Shown here piece by piece: positions 36,601-45,266 of a stretch of 64,000 nt of DNA; position 1 is the stretch's first letter; each line of letters starts with the position of its first letter. The stretch is from Omphiscola glabra (taxonomy: Eukaryota; Mollusca; Gastropoda; Lymnaeidae): NCBI GenBank assembly GCA_964017045.1, contig OZ024807.1:13648941-13712940 (forward strand). Direction: 5' to 3'. The notes under the pieces were generated by a model. That model ran no database searches and was not told where the DNA came from. It saw only the letters and a list, made by a program, of their open reading frames with translations. A program made the translations under genes and the position numbers.

Positions 36601-38633
36601 AATTGAGAATCAGACAGCAAGTATTGAGAAATAAGAATCAGACCCTAGTATAAATTGAGAATCAGACAGCCAGTGTTGAAAAATAAGAATCAGACCCTAG
36701 TATAAATTGAGAATCAGACAGCCAGTATTGAGAAATAAGAATCAGACCCTAGTATAAATTGAGGATCAGACAGCCAGTATTGAGAAAGAAGAATCAGACC
36801 CTAGTATAAATTGAGAATCAGACAGCTAGTATTGAGAAATAAGAATCAGACCCTAATATAAATTGAGAATCAGACAGCCAGTATTGAGAAATAAGAATCA
36901 GACCCTAGTATAAATTGAGAATCAGACAGCCAGTATTGAGAAATAAGAATCAGACCCTAGTATAAATTGAGAATCAGACAGCCAGTATTGAGAAATAAGA
37001 ATCAGACCCTAGTATAAATTGAGAATCAGACAGCCAGTATTGAGAAATAAGAATCAGACCCTAGTATAAATTGAGAATCAGACAGCCAGTATTGAGAAAT
37101 AAGAATCAGACCCTAGTATAAATTGAGAATCAGACAGCATATATTGAAAAGTGAGAATCATAAAGAGCCACTCACGAATCTGTCCTGTGGAGACGCCTCA
37201 CACGATACATGAGTGACTTTGGGTGGAAGACTGCCGGACTGAATCCTTTCAAACTTGGACTGGACTGGACCCTGCAGAGGAATTAAATCGATACATCAGA
37301 CATAAAGACACGATTTTATTTAATGAAAGGTAATGTCAATACCCTACATAATCATTAATTTCTACAATCGACTCTGATGGATTCTGATGGACTCTCGGTG
37401 GACTCTGGTGGACTCTGGTGGACTCTCGGTGGACTCTGGTGGACTCTCGGTGGACTCTGGTGGACTCTCGATGGAGAATTATTGGCATTGCCTGAACAGC
37501 ATTAAAATGACTTAAAAATGCCTTGACTGGATTTTTTAAACCACATCCACCATTTTGTTTCTTTATAAATTTGAGAACTTTGCCATAATCACAGCAAAAT
37601 ACTCAACAACAGATAGAGAGTCTTAACAGACACAAGCGGTGATGGAGGTTTAAGATGGTGAAGTTGTTGTTTTTACATCAAGAATTGATATCATCATATT
37701 GATCCCCCTGCCCCCACCCCAACAAAACTTTGTTACAATGTCTGCATTAGAATAACGAAAATTTACATTTCTTTTCCCATCTATTGTAAAATAATTGCCC
37801 ATCGGTAACAGTGTGTAGTCTGTGATACAACAGTGTGTAGTCTGTGATATAACAGTGTGTAGTCGATGATATAACAGTGTGTAGCCTATGATACAACAGT
37901 GTGTAGTCTATGTTATAACAGTGTGTAGTCTATGTTACAACAGTGTGTAGTCTGTGATACAACAGTGTGTAGCCTATGATATAAAAGTGTGTAGCCTATG
38001 ATAAAAGTACATCCATGGAGTCATGCACTTTTACCAAAAAAATAGTTATGCATCCAACGCTTTCCCTTTTTCCTGGATCCAACACATAGGGGCGTAGCTA
38101 GGGGTAGCCCGGGGCGGCCAAGATTTTTACCACCCCCTTCCAGGAGAAAGGTGACATCTGGGGCGGACCAGAAGAAAGTGTTGTGGTATGGTTAGTTTTA
38201 CAGGTCATCAATGTTTCTTCAAATAATCAAAACAATGGGATTTTCTCATTTTCTCATATTCAAAGACGACTACATCCTATTTTTTACAATATGTGTAGTT
38301 CACATAACCTTAATAAATGACATTATCAACGAAGCGCGCAACGATCTATTTATAGTTCTACACTTCTAAAAATATAACGTATCGATCATTTGCATCATTC
38401 GATTATCTTTTAGCGATACACACAAAGGGGTAAAAAATGAGGGGGTGGGCGGGGGGTCCCATACATAGAGCACTGAGATACGGCTTCCGATAAAAGAAAA
38501 TATTGGATATCGATATTGTAACGGGACTCGGTGTGCACAATAGTTGTGTGGTACGGCACAGTTTACTGGAAGTACTCACACCAACAATAGCCGGGCTGTT
38601 CTCGGTGATAGCTTGCGCAGAGTCTCCCACCAG
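12446..38633 (-). CDS. C2CD2L: C2CD2/C2CD2L (TMEM24)-like SMP/C2 lipid-transfer protein, 18 exons, N-terminus missing
   Basis: TMEM24-family proteins sit in the ER membrane and move phosphoinositide/PI lipids at ER-plasma-membrane contacts; a basic C-terminal tail holds the plasma membrane and is released on phosphorylation. Eighteen exons, all with GT-AG borders and matching phases, give 761 visible residues plus stop. In order: SMP-like region (about 35-170; LPPKVTHVSCEA opens it), Gln-rich linker (about 181-317), C2 domain (about 330-455; NPFWDEHFLFD and VEVYDKDKPQGDEFIGEA), a Thr-rich segment (RRRIEIARSVTPGGTVVTKT), a KSSTIIITGV motif, and a polybasic tail (633-761). The order of the IEI..TPGGT, STIII.GV and basic-tail motifs matches the vertebrate family as I recall it. 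The membrane anchor and start codon are not in the recognised exons. C2CD2 versus C2CD2L cannot be decided; an invertebrate would probably have one gene for both. Confidence 0.85.
13999..14162. repeat. 82-bp two-copy tandem duplication
   Basis: Two adjacent copies, each opening CAAGATTT and sharing TTCTTCACATTATTTAA, with a few substitutions. Intronic. Confidence 0.85.
16188..16193 (-). terminator. Candidate alternative polyadenylation signal
   Basis: AATAAA on the - strand about 160 nt after the read-through stop at 16350. It would suit a shorter transcript ending in the first polybasic exon. Such hexamers are frequent in this AT-rich sequence. Confidence 0.3.
16367..16510 (-). CDS. TMEM24-like exon: first polybasic module
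   Basis: 144 bp, phase 1/1, acceptor GTTTTCCAG, donor GTGCAC. It encodes KKKGGFGSAILKKFGRKKRA followed by QSADRTSSM. The basic/amphipathic cluster plus Ser/Thr is what the family uses for phospho-regulated plasma membrane contact. If the weak donor is not used, the frame runs on to a stop at 16350..16352. Confidence 0.85.
20559..20658 (-). CDS. TMEM24-like exon: Gln/Tyr-rich segment
   Basis: 100 bp, phase 0 in, 1 out, acceptor AATCTTCAG, donor GTACAG. It encodes TIESPQPEEDAEASYQYQVN and SYSQQPQPIALK. Low complexity, probably disordered. Confidence 0.8.
21284..21310 (-). CDS. TMEM24-like 27-bp microexon
   Basis: Nine codons, QESPRPKPK, phase 0/0, acceptor GCATGCAG and donor GTAATA. Both neighbours are phase 0 at these junctions, so it can be skipped without a frameshift. 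No transcript is available; the fit of both borders and of the frame is the evidence. Confidence 0.65.
22247..22386 (-). CDS. TMEM24-like exon: STIIITGV motif
   Basis: 140 bp, phase 1 in, 0 out, acceptor TTCTTCCAG, donor GTAAGA. It encodes TIPTNGEEARREDSVAAAAL and ends HAKSSTIIITGVKR. The last part parallels a KRSTLIISGV-type motif I recall from vertebrate C2CD2L. Confidence 0.87.
24524..24610 (-). CDS. TMEM24-like exon: Ser/Pro-rich segment
   Basis: 87 bp, phase 1 in, 1 out, donor GTAAGT. It encodes SPNYIEKNIYADESPRFSYS then DSPSNVSS; several SP sites suggest proline-directed phosphorylation (inference). It joins in frame to the exon at 22247..22386. Confidence 0.83.
25128..25317 (-). CDS. 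TMEM24-like exon: post-C2 Thr-rich segment
   Basis: 190 bp, phase 0 in, 1 out, acceptor CCCTTAG, donor GTAAAA. It finishes the C2 domain with FLFMDPAEAD and continues RRRIEIARSVTPGGTVVTKT then a run of Thr. A motif of this kind (KKIELDRT...PDGTIVTTVT) follows the C2 domain in the vertebrate proteins, from memory, and is the best family identifier here. A methionine inside the exon is not a start. Confidence 0.92.
25641..26032. repeat. 23-bp minisatellite, ~17 copies
   Basis: Unit begins AATTTCTGTTATTTAATG. The later copies share a G-for-A change (GTGATTTGATG), showing local homogenisation. It fills much of the intron between exons 25128 and 26189. Confidence 0.95.
26189..26316 (-). CDS. TMEM24-like exon: C2 domain, C-terminal strands
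   Basis: 128 bp, phase 1 in, 0 out, donor GTAAGC. It encodes EFIGEAIVYVEDLRKTPSSR and GNFEYNAGTVTAE, closing the C2 fold. Confidence 0.92.
26652..26716 (-). CDS. TMEM24-like exon: C2 domain, acidic-loop strand
   Basis: 65 bp, phase 2 in, 1 out, donor GTGCGT. It encodes TQEVRVEVYDKDKPQG. Joined to the next exon it gives the V-Y-D-K-D...D-x-F-I-G core of a C2 domain. Confidence 0.92.
27088..27196 (-). CDS. TMEM24-like exon: C2 domain, middle
   Basis: 109 bp, phase 1 in, 2 out, acceptor AAAGTAG, donor GTAAGT. It encodes ANIVCMLSTDEPVQGYATSV and NTQNPFWDEHFLF, the NPxWxExFxF hallmark of C2 domains. Confidence 0.93.
27548..27644 (-). CDS. TMEM24-like exon: C2 domain, first strand
   Basis: 97 bp, phase 0 in, 1 out, donor GTCAGT. 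It encodes KRLLVKVIKANGLNLKEI, a typical C2 opening strand. The loop after NGL lacks the aspartates that bind calcium in classical C2 domains. Confidence 0.92.
27698..27770. repeat. ~23-bp tandem repeat, 3 copies
   Basis: Three copies around GCATAGATCTTTAGCTGAGC in the intron beside the C2 exon 27548..27644. Confidence 0.85.
28160..28216. repeat. Fragment of a CAGTGGC-type repeat end plus poly-G
   Basis: CAGTGGCATACTCAGGATTG is followed by a run of about 17 G. It resembles the termini of the MITE-like element at 59705..59866; no second end was found. Confidence 0.4.
28724..28897 (-). CDS. TMEM24-like exon: Gln-rich linker part 2
   Basis: 58 codons, phase 0/0, donor GTAAGT, acceptor ATGTTCCAG. 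It has an uninterrupted Q6 run and the basic stretch QVPRRDQQRVRPQSRPEG. It leads directly into the C2 domain. Confidence 0.85.
29203..29438 (-). CDS. TMEM24-like exon: Gln-rich linker part 1
   Basis: 236 bp, phase 1 in, 0 out, donor GTGAGG. Rich in Gln, Lys and Pro (for example LQKQKQAPQNSAPPQATQQQ), ending PIHSISVQNEPVQ. It is probably a disordered linker between the SMP-like and C2 domains. Frames on the + strand here are antisense shadows. Confidence 0.85.
30174..30339 (-). CDS. TMEM24-like exon: end of SMP-like module
   Basis: 55 codons plus one base (phase 0 in, 1 out), donor GTGAGT. It encodes ELVDLGVVEANVRNSIILAK and later LLMPGDLHTV. The helix resembles the family's closing helix (a VELSTIEELIKDAI-type segment in vertebrates, from memory). 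Confidence 0.88.
31313..31417 (-). CDS. TMEM24-like exon: SMP-like module, central
   Basis: 35 codons, phase 0/0, donor GTAAGC. Core text: GADVKVSFNFEGKPEIKVQV. The 3' splice site and first codons of this exon have a duplicated copy just upstream (see the tandem duplication at 31391..31553). Confidence 0.88.
31391..31553. repeat. ~80-bp tandem duplication including an exon start
   Basis: CTTCCCTGTAAGACTG, TCCTCAGCTGATAAA and ATGGATGTAGA occur twice in the same order about 80 bp apart (first copy from about 31393, second from about 31473). The first copy contains the start and acceptor of exon 31313..31417; the second is a relic of both inside the intron. Confidence 0.9.
31988..32212. repeat. 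26-28-bp minisatellite, ~9 copies, after a C run
   Basis: Unit TTCCTAACAAGACACATAGG plus a T run of varying length. Preceded by about 18 C. Intronic (31418..35666). Confidence 0.95.
32287..32576. repeat. 13-bp minisatellite, ~22 copies
   Basis: Unit GAGCCATTGCTAT with G/A and CT/AT variants. Same intron. Confidence 0.95.
33192..33543. repeat. 15-bp minisatellite, ~23 copies
   Basis: Unit GGGATGTGTGGTGCT. A 15-bp unit keeps several frames open on both strands, giving spurious Thr/His/Ser-rich and Val/Leu/Cys-rich frames. Confidence 0.95.
34642..34940. repeat. 20-bp minisatellite, ~15 copies
   Basis: Unit GGTCTTGAAGTTTGAAAGCC, very homogeneous (mostly a C/T change at the last base). The long - strand frames here are repeat artefacts. 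Confidence 0.97.
35184..35609. repeat. 25-bp minisatellite, ~17 copies
   Basis: Unit begins TCTGGACAATTAATTTGATC, with CCCCAYRT in the junction. It ends 57 bp from the donor side of exon 35667..35786. Confidence 0.96.
35667..35786 (-). CDS. TMEM24-like exon: SMP-like beta-strands
   Basis: 40 codons, phase 0/0, donor GTAAGT. It encodes IIHAKLETRDLSFVVFASQQ and a following NCTASVLRLKGT, an alternating hydrophobic pattern expected of beta-strands. Its acceptor lies only about 10 bp from a tandem array. Confidence 0.85.
35797..36049. repeat. 28-bp minisatellite, ~9 copies, next to a splice acceptor
   Basis: Unit begins ACATGGAGTCATGTGACAAG. It starts 10 bp from exon 35667..35786, so the branch-point region of that intron lies inside repeat units. 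Confidence 0.95.
36052..36250. repeat. 21-bp minisatellite, ~9.5 copies
   Basis: Unit begins GGGTAACTCAGTGACTAAGA. It directly abuts the 28-bp array with no unique sequence between. Confidence 0.95.
36351..37140. repeat. 52-bp minisatellite, ~15 copies
   Basis: Unit begins CAGTATTGAGAAATAAGAAT and contains AATCAGACCC and TATAAATTGAG. Highly homogeneous. It ends about 35 bp before the donor of exon 37176..37271. Confidence 0.97.
37176..37271 (-). CDS. TMEM24-like exon: start of SMP-like module
   Basis: 32 codons, phase 0/0, acceptor CTCTGCAG and donor GTGAGT. It contains FERIQSGSLPPKVTHVSCEA, which corresponds to the conserved LPP...SHVTC-type opening of the family's lipid-binding module. 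Confidence 0.85.
37371..37474. repeat. 12-bp minisatellite, ~9 copies
   Basis: Unit GACTCTGGTGGA with a CTCGGTGGA variant. Intron 37272..38579. Confidence 0.9.
37807..38007. repeat. 22-bp minisatellite, ~9 copies
   Basis: Unit CAGTGTGTAGTCTGTGATAC plus AA. Intron 37272..38579. Confidence 0.93.
38085..38180. repeat. Fragment of a GGGGCGTAGCTAGG-type dispersed repeat
   Basis: The segment opening AGGGGCGTAGCTAGGGGTAG and continuing GGGGCGGCCAAGA resembles one end of a short hAT-like element; the matching opposite end is not visible. Confidence 0.35.
38580..38633 (-). CDS. TMEM24-like exon (first recognised; 18 codons)
   Basis: Phase 0 in and out. It encodes LVGDSAQAITENSPAIVG, with acceptor ACTCATCAG and donor GTGAGT. 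It should lie just before the SMP-like module. Upstream sequence stays open for only a few codons, so at least one further exon with the start and membrane anchor is needed. Confidence 0.75.
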
Positions 38634-39759
38634 CTGATGAGTCCACGAACAAGACGAAACAAGATTTGTAAACACTGTTTATATTTAACTTAAGTTATTT
38701 CAGTACAAAATACATATAACAAGGAATCGATTTAGATGCGCTACGCTCGGATTCTTAAAAACAATGATAGTGATTATGTATTAATTGACGGAACTCGAAT
38801 CAATTCAATATGATAAGTTTTATCTGCAAATGCAAGTATTTTATTCTAAATTGTAAATAAACACATATACTTTACAGTTATGAAGTAGCAACGAAAATAA
38901 TTTTGTGGCTCGGCGACGCAACAACATGAAAAACTGTATTAAAGGGTCGCGGCATTGGGAAGGTTGAGAACCACTCTTCTAGTGTATAAGAAGGTACTTT
39001 TTAGAAATCATCTCTTTAAGATATAAAAAAAATGGGGAGCAGGCAACCTTTGTTTGAATTCTTTACAATTTTTAATGGAAATATCTGTAGAACCGCCTGT
39101 CAGCACTTGATGACAAAAATTGTATCAACAACTGCACCCGATACTGCATTATATAACGGTTCAGAGTTCCTTAACTCGTGGGTACATTGTGGACACTTTA
39201 TTTCAATCGGCGTCCACAAGATTTAGAACCGCTGATTGAAATCATTACCCGTCTGATGCCCAAAACCAAAAAGAAATAATTTAAAAAATTTTTTTTTAAA
39301 AAGCTCCAAAATGTAGTTGTCCCCCCCACACCCCACCCCACCCCCATTTCAACCCCTACCCACCAGCACCAACGTCACTGATCACAACACAAACGATTGA
39401 CTATTTATGTTATTTTTTAATACATTTATTTCCTCTTGGGTGTTGTTCAAATAAGAATCTGGTCTATTGGGGGGGGGGGGGGGGGAGAGAATTTTAAGTC
39501 CGCTGTACAGAGAAACACAATGTTAATTAAAAAGACGGATTTCTGAATTTAAATCTATAAAAAAAAAAGTTCGGTGGGTGTTTGGCTACGGGTTGTTTTC
39601 TTTAAATGCTCAATTCATCCAATAGACTTGGACTAGACAAGCCGTCATTCTTTTGAATGTTTCCGCCCCTGCCTCTGGTTGACATTTGAAAATGAGTTTG
39701 ACATTCACCTGGCCAAGACATGTCCAGGGACTTGGAACCAAGGCTTAATAAATATGGCC

Positions 39760-39795
<36 letters not shown>

Positions 39796-40320
39796 AATGA
39801 GAAGAAAAGAAAGAAAATAGTAAGGATAGGGACAGAGAGAGTTAGTAAGAGAGGGAGACACAGCGAAAGGGATAGTCAGAGAGATAGTGAGAGAGAGGAA
39901 GAGCGAGAGTAAGGGGGAGAGAGTGGGAGATAGGAAGAGAGAGAAAAGAAAGAACGAATCCGTCTGACGTGTAATTCAAATGATAAATAATATTAAAACT
40001 GGTCCGTTGCTCTTCAACATAAGACCGAGTAATGCATCAAATGCATTTTGGAGACATTGACAACACAAACAACACAAACACAACACCATAATAAAAGTCA
40101 ATGCTGTCATCACTGGGCACGCGGTGGGGGGGGGGCAACCATAAACAATCGCTCCATTATTTGTCATTGTTACAAGCTGACATGCGTTAAAAGCAATGAT
40201 CATGTCCTCCCGTTGTTTCTCTGGTGTTATTGAAGCCGACAGTGATCGAGAGTCGTACTCCTGTTGTAATGGGGAGATTTGAATCGTGTTATTCTTGTTG
40301 TTTGCGATACCGGAACAAAT
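38634..40320. other. Upstream region with no recognised exon
   Basis: AT-rich sequence with C- and G-homopolymers (39318-39350, 39470-39485), a GAAA microsatellite and a purine-rich block to about 39950. It should belong to the upstream intron or 5' region of the TMEM24-like gene, but no membrane-anchor exon was found. Confidence 0.5.
39760..39797. repeat. (GAAA)n microsatellite
   Basis: About nine GAAA units, followed by a degenerate GA-rich tract to about 39950. Confidence 0.92.
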
Positions 40321-40566
40321 GAAGACCTTAGTGCTAAAAGTACTTAAGTCGCATTTTTGTCAAAATCAATCTAAACTGTGATCTTTTCTTACCCAGTTTA
40401 GCCAAGTGTACTGCAGAAATTTGAAGACATTAAAATGTGCATAAGCCACTTAATTAAACAAGAAAAAAATGAAAATAGTCACTTTTATAGACGAAAAGTA
40501 TATTTGAACTTGATTATCTCAAAATGTGCATTTTGTGACTTAAGTACTTTTAGCACTAAGGTCTTC
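40321..40566. mobile_element. 246-bp MITE with perfect 30-bp terminal inverted repeats
   Basis: 40321..40350 (GAAGACCTTAGTGCTAAAAG...) is the exact reverse complement of 40537..40566. Both ends are followed outward by AAAT (40317..40320 and 40567..40570), a possible 4-bp target duplication. No coding capacity. Superfamily not assigned. Confidence 0.85.
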
Positions 40567-40782
40567 AAATATAGAGATTGTACAGTTTTTTTTTCGTGAA
40601 AGTGGGCGGCAAAAATCTAAAATCTTGTCCCAACTCTAGCTGCGCCACTGTGGGGGGGGGGGGGGGGAGTGGGGTGTGGAAATAAATACATAATAAGCTG
40701 AACCAAACGCTAATGAAGTCAAATATATTTATAACAGTATGATTTTTTTTTAAATTAAGCCAGTTACACTAGCATATTGACC

Positions 40783-41106
40783 TGACCTATTCATACATTG
40801 CCTTTGTCTTGTTTCTGCATGCCTAGTTAAGGCGGGATCCTGAAATATTCATACATTGCCTTTGCCTTGTAACTGCATGTCCAGTTAAGCTAGGATATTG
40901 TCATGACCTATTCATACATTGCCTTTGTCTTGTAACTGCCCTGACCTATTCATACATTGCCTTTGTCTTGTAACTGCATGTTCAGTTAAGCTAGGATATT
41001 GCCATGACCTATTCATTCATTGCCTTTGTCTTGTAACTGCATGTCTATAGTTAAGCTGGGACATTGCCCTCACACATTCGTCCATTGCCTTTGCCCTGTA
41101 ACTGCA
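40783..41106. repeat. ~62-bp degenerate tandem repeat, ~6 copies
   Basis: Unit contains CCTATTCATACATTGCCTTT and GTAACTGCATG, then AGTTAAGCTAGGATATTG. One copy is shortened to about 36 bp. Confidence 0.9.
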
Positions 41107-41781
41107 CATCTCACTCTATTGGCATCATAAGTATATCATTTTAAATACTTGTTACCAACTGCTGACGGCTGCGCCGGCTTTCTCCGAAACGTTCCTTGGT
41201 TTTCTATGTAACCGGGAATAGTCTTCAAAAACAGCTAAATCATAATTGTTTACATTCCTATTGTGAGCCTTTTAATCATCGACTCCGCGGCTTAACTCCG
41301 CCCCTCCCCTCCGCCTCCTAAACAATCGTTTTATAAATATTTGTCATTAAAAAACAATCCATCCGGCATTTTTATTTTTTAATTTTATTTTAAAGTTAAT
41401 CTCATTTAGTTTGCACGTGAAAACTTTCTTTAGCAAAATAAAAAGTCAAATATGAGAAATCCTTCAAGCTTACTAGTTAAAGCTCGTGGCGACCAATCAA
41501 CGTCTCAAACTGACTCTAAATTACTTAGTACGGACGGCGGAGCAACGGTGCTCAAACAATAATTTACTCTGGGCGCCATTATCGTGGACTTTTTACACAA
41601 TGAATATGACGGTATGGGACGAGTGGGGCTTAACGTGGCAAACTATTTTAAAGAATCCCACTAAGTGTTTCGAAGCACTGACATACGAGTCACACTAATA
41701 GTACTGAGTGCTTCTAGCCAAATTAAGTCGCATGCCATTGGCATTCATAAGTCTGGCAGACATAAGTCTAGACTTAAAAAG

Positions 41782-41970
41782 GTCGGTTCACACGATCAAA
41801 TTTTCCTTCAAGCATTTGATGCAATTCGTGTATGAAGCCTTATCACAACTTTCAAATTACTAATATATCAAATCCCCCCCCCCCCCCCAAAAAAAAATAT
41901 AAAATAAACCACGCACAAAATAGTGCGTTCATACAACAATTTGACGCGAAATTTGATCGTGTGAACTGAC
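41782..41970. mobile_element. 189-bp MITE-like element with ~22-bp inverted repeats
   Basis: 41782..41803 and 41949..41970 are inverted copies with one mismatch; the core GTTCACACGATCAAATTT (41786..41803) is perfect. The interior has a C run and an A run. No target duplication was identified. Confidence 0.65.
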
Positions 41971-42747
41971 GCTTTGTTGTATATTTTCTCTCCAAAATTA
42001 ATACGCGCATTTTCATTTATTGGAACATCTTAACCCCCATCCCCTCACCCCCACTTTTCAAGATTGGCCAAATATTAAATCTCGCGAACGTAGTTCAAAA
42101 CATAAATTAGGTATTAATAACAATTTATAATAAAATAAATTTGAATAATTAGTTGGTGTTGGGTGGCTGTTTTTTTTCCGTGCTGCTCACCAAGACGACA
42201 CCACAGATCGCTGATAGGCGGCGTCCGCATTTACCGACGCCCTACGTCTACTCTCGCCCCCAAACTGACCACGACTATAACGGAAGTAGTGATATTACAG
42301 GGTCAGATGGAAGTACCTACTCTACTGCACAAAGTCCTCAGACAGATATGGTCCTGTTTTGGCCACAGCGAGCATCAACTGCGCATTTCTCGAGGACCTC
42401 CCCCGTATACCGGGGCTAAACAATAATCGATTACAGAGCCGCAAAGCTGGCGTGACGTTTTAATCAGTTTTACTCCTTATATTATAAAGCGATACATTTC
42501 TGTATCGATTTTACGCCTGCTTTCTTCTAAACAGCGTTCGATGGAGCATGATACTGTAGTAAACAGATCAACTATCACTTGCGTAAATGGAATGTCTTTG
42601 TGCTTTACTGGCCATATTAACATTTCCATAATAAGACGGGATATCAACCTTCACACGCGGGTACCAATGAGAAGATAGTAGGATACACCAGGCGCCTTCT
42701 ACCAGCGGTGATCAGCAGGGTTGCTTTGTTCGACTGTCAGGGCAAGC
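41971..42747. other. Unassigned stretch
   Basis: Contains a GC-richer block (about 42180-42440) with two overlapping open frames on the + strand of about 88 codons. Neither resembles a known protein, nor does the - strand show an exon that fits the TMEM24-like gene. Confidence 0.4.
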
Positions 42748-43097
42748 TGAATATCATGGGATGTGTAGTGGAAAATCATGGGGTGTGTAGTGGAATATCA
42801 TGGGATGTGTAGTGGAATATCATGGGATGTGTACTGGAATATCATGGGATGTGTAGTTGAATATCATGGGATGTGTAGTGGAATATCATGGGATGTGTAC
42901 TGGAATATCATGGGATGTGTAGTGGAATATCATGGGATGTGTAGTGGAATATCATGGGATGTGTAGTTGAATATCATGGGGTGTGTAGTGGAATATCATG
43001 GGATGTGTAGTGGAATATCATGGGGTGTGTAGTGGAATATCATGGGATGTGTAGTGGAATATCATGGGATGTGTACTGGAATATCATGGGATGTGTT
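42748..43097. repeat. 22-bp minisatellite, ~16 copies
   Basis: Unit GAATATCATGGGATGTGTAG plus TG. GTAGT/GTACT variants recur at intervals of three units, a weak higher-order pattern. Confidence 0.95.
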
Positions 43098-43145
43098 GTG
43101 TAAAGTTCTTTAAATTAAATAGAGAGGGTGAAATGAAGACGAACG

Positions 43146-43517
43146 GTCATAAGACAGCGTCATTGGGAAGGGGCGGGAGATGCGAAATGGGGGAGTCTGT
43201 CATAAGACAGCGTCATTGGGAAGGGGCGGGAGATGCGAAATGGGGGAGTCTGTCATAAGACAGCGTCATTGGGAAAGGGCGGGAGATGCGAAATGGGGGA
43301 GTCTGTCATAAGACAGCGTCATTGGGAAAGGGCGGGAGATGCGAAATGGGGGAGACTGTCATAAGACAGCGTCATTGGGAAGGGGCGGGAGATGCGAAAT
43401 GGGGGAGTCTGTCATAAGACAGCGTCATTGGGAAGGGACGAGAGTTGCGAAATGAGGGAGTCTGTCATAAGACAGCGTCATTGGGAAGGGACGAGAGATG
43501 CGAGACGGGGGAGTCTG
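43146..43517. repeat. 53-bp minisatellite, ~7 copies
   Basis: Unit begins GTCATAAGACAGCGTCATTG and contains GGGCGGGAGATGCGAAATGG. It follows the 22-bp array after about 50 bp. Confidence 0.95.
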
Positions 43518-43810
43518 TTCAGAAAAATACAGTAAATTATTTTAGTTAGGTAGACGCTTATCTTACCCCCACCCAACCCAAAATGCAGTGGGGCAGTGGA
43601 AAGAGGTAGAGGGCGTGGGGTGAAGGCATATGTGCGGATTGTACAAGATAAAACCCTACCATAAATTACGAGACTCCCTGTGACGTTATTTTCCCCATTA
43701 ATTTCCTGAATTGATAACATAACTAAAGATAATACAGGCTGTATGTTTTTTGACACATCGAACTTAACTTCTCATGAACCTACTGTTTTGGGGTGGGTTG
43801 TGTATGCTCT

Positions 43811-43978
43811 AAAGTGTGTAGACGTGTGATGAAAGATGTGTTTAAACGTGAGATGGAAGATGTGTTTACACGTGAGATGGAAGATGCGTTTACACGTGAG
43901 ATGGGAGATGTGTTTAAACTTGAGATGGAATGTGCGTGCACATGTGGGACGGAAGATGTGTGTACAAGTGAGATGAAT
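43811..43978. repeat. 24-bp degenerate tandem repeat, ~7 copies
   Basis: Unit GATGTGTTTACACGTGAGAT plus GGAA, with considerable divergence. Being a multiple of three it produces a spurious Met/Glu/Asp/Val/Phe-rich frame. Confidence 0.85.
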
Positions 43979-44639
43979 GTGTTGTACCGGTCGTCATAGG
44001 TTGGAAACCGTTACGCAAAAGGTTCTTTTAAAAATCGTTTTTTTTTTTTCTTTTAACCACAAAAAAGCATAATTTATACCACCAATGTTTTTTGCTTACT
44101 CGCCACAATTTTCCCAGTGTGTTTTCCAAACAGCACAGCTCTAACACTATAATGACGACTCCACTCAACACACATCACCGTTTCTGTTTACCTAAAGACG
44201 GGAACTACACACTACCTTCGTCGAAACTCCTTGTCAGACAGAGCTATCTGTTCTTGTCTCCGAAGGAGAGATTGTGTAACAGAAATATATGACCATCAAG
44301 GCAGCATTTTGTTTTTACTTATAAGATAGATACGTCTTTGCAATCTTTGAAAAAAAAAAGTATGCATGAATTAGGCCATGGCGACCTGGCTTGTGTAATG
44401 GCTGTTCAAGTGTAAAGGCTGTTCAAGTGTAAACCTGGGGTCACGCGCCGGGTACCCCACTTGTGTCTGTCGGCTTCCTCGGTTGGTCAGGTTTCTAGCT
44501 ACACTGGCCGTTTCTCCACTGTATATCAGGATGTGGGCTCCACTCATCTTAAAAACAGAACCGTTCTGTCGCATACAAGGGGGATCCTGTTGCAATTGTG
44601 AGCAAGACAGACATCGATTTGTAGGCCACTGACACGCAA

Positions 44640-44763
44640 GTGTACAACCACAAGCCGGGGGGTCTCAAACACGATGCACCTGAACCCGCCAGAAGATGTT
44701 GCGTGTACAACAACAAGCCGGGGGGTCTCAGACACGAGGCACCTGAACCCGACAGAAGATGAT
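44640..44763. repeat. 63-bp two-copy tandem duplication
   Basis: Two adjacent copies containing CAAGCCGGGGGGTCTCA and GCACCTGAACCCG. A 17-bp two-copy repeat (GGCTGTTCAAGTGTAAA) lies at about 44400. Confidence 0.88.
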
Positions 44764-45266
44764 TCCATTCTTACAAAGTTTCCAGCACATGGCATGGTGT
44801 GTCACTTTTGTAAAAAATACTTTGACTACATCGTATGACACCAACCATCTTGGGGGGGGGGGGGGGGGGGAGAGGACAAAACCGGGCAACGAGAACCCAT
44901 CTTATTTTCAAACTGCACGATTTCCTGAGATCTTTTTTAAACCGGTTAGAAATTCATATCCCATTTTAGCATTAAGAATTTACAAGGCGATTCCACCAGG
45001 GGCGTCCCTGATACCTAGCTTTTACGCCTTTTCGCCCTCCTTAATTTTACCCATGTGTCTACGCCTGAAGTCTACGCTATATCGCCAATCAGTATCTGTG
45101 TATGATTACCAATTCTAAATAATAGAAAGAGATATTTTATGATGAAGTGAGTCATTTTATTTAACATTAACACCTCCTGTAATCAAATCTCGGATCTTTA
45201 TTTTTTTTTTTAATAAAAGAAACAAATTGATTAAGCTTATGAAGCATTATAAACAACAAGAAAAAA

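Noticed and set aside
36351..37140. Regularly spaced repeats, considered as a CRISPR-like array
   Set aside because: Whole units repeat with no unique spacers and the context is an animal intron; it is an ordinary minisatellite.
39976..40203. - strand hydrophobic, Cys-rich frame considered as the missing membrane anchor
   Set aside because: It is the complement of an ACAACA-type simple sequence and does not join in phase with the exon at 38580..38633.
42153..42426. Two overlapping + strand frames of about 88 codons in a GC-richer block
   Set aside because: No recognisable protein similarity, no convincing start, and frames overlap; it may be an old repeat.
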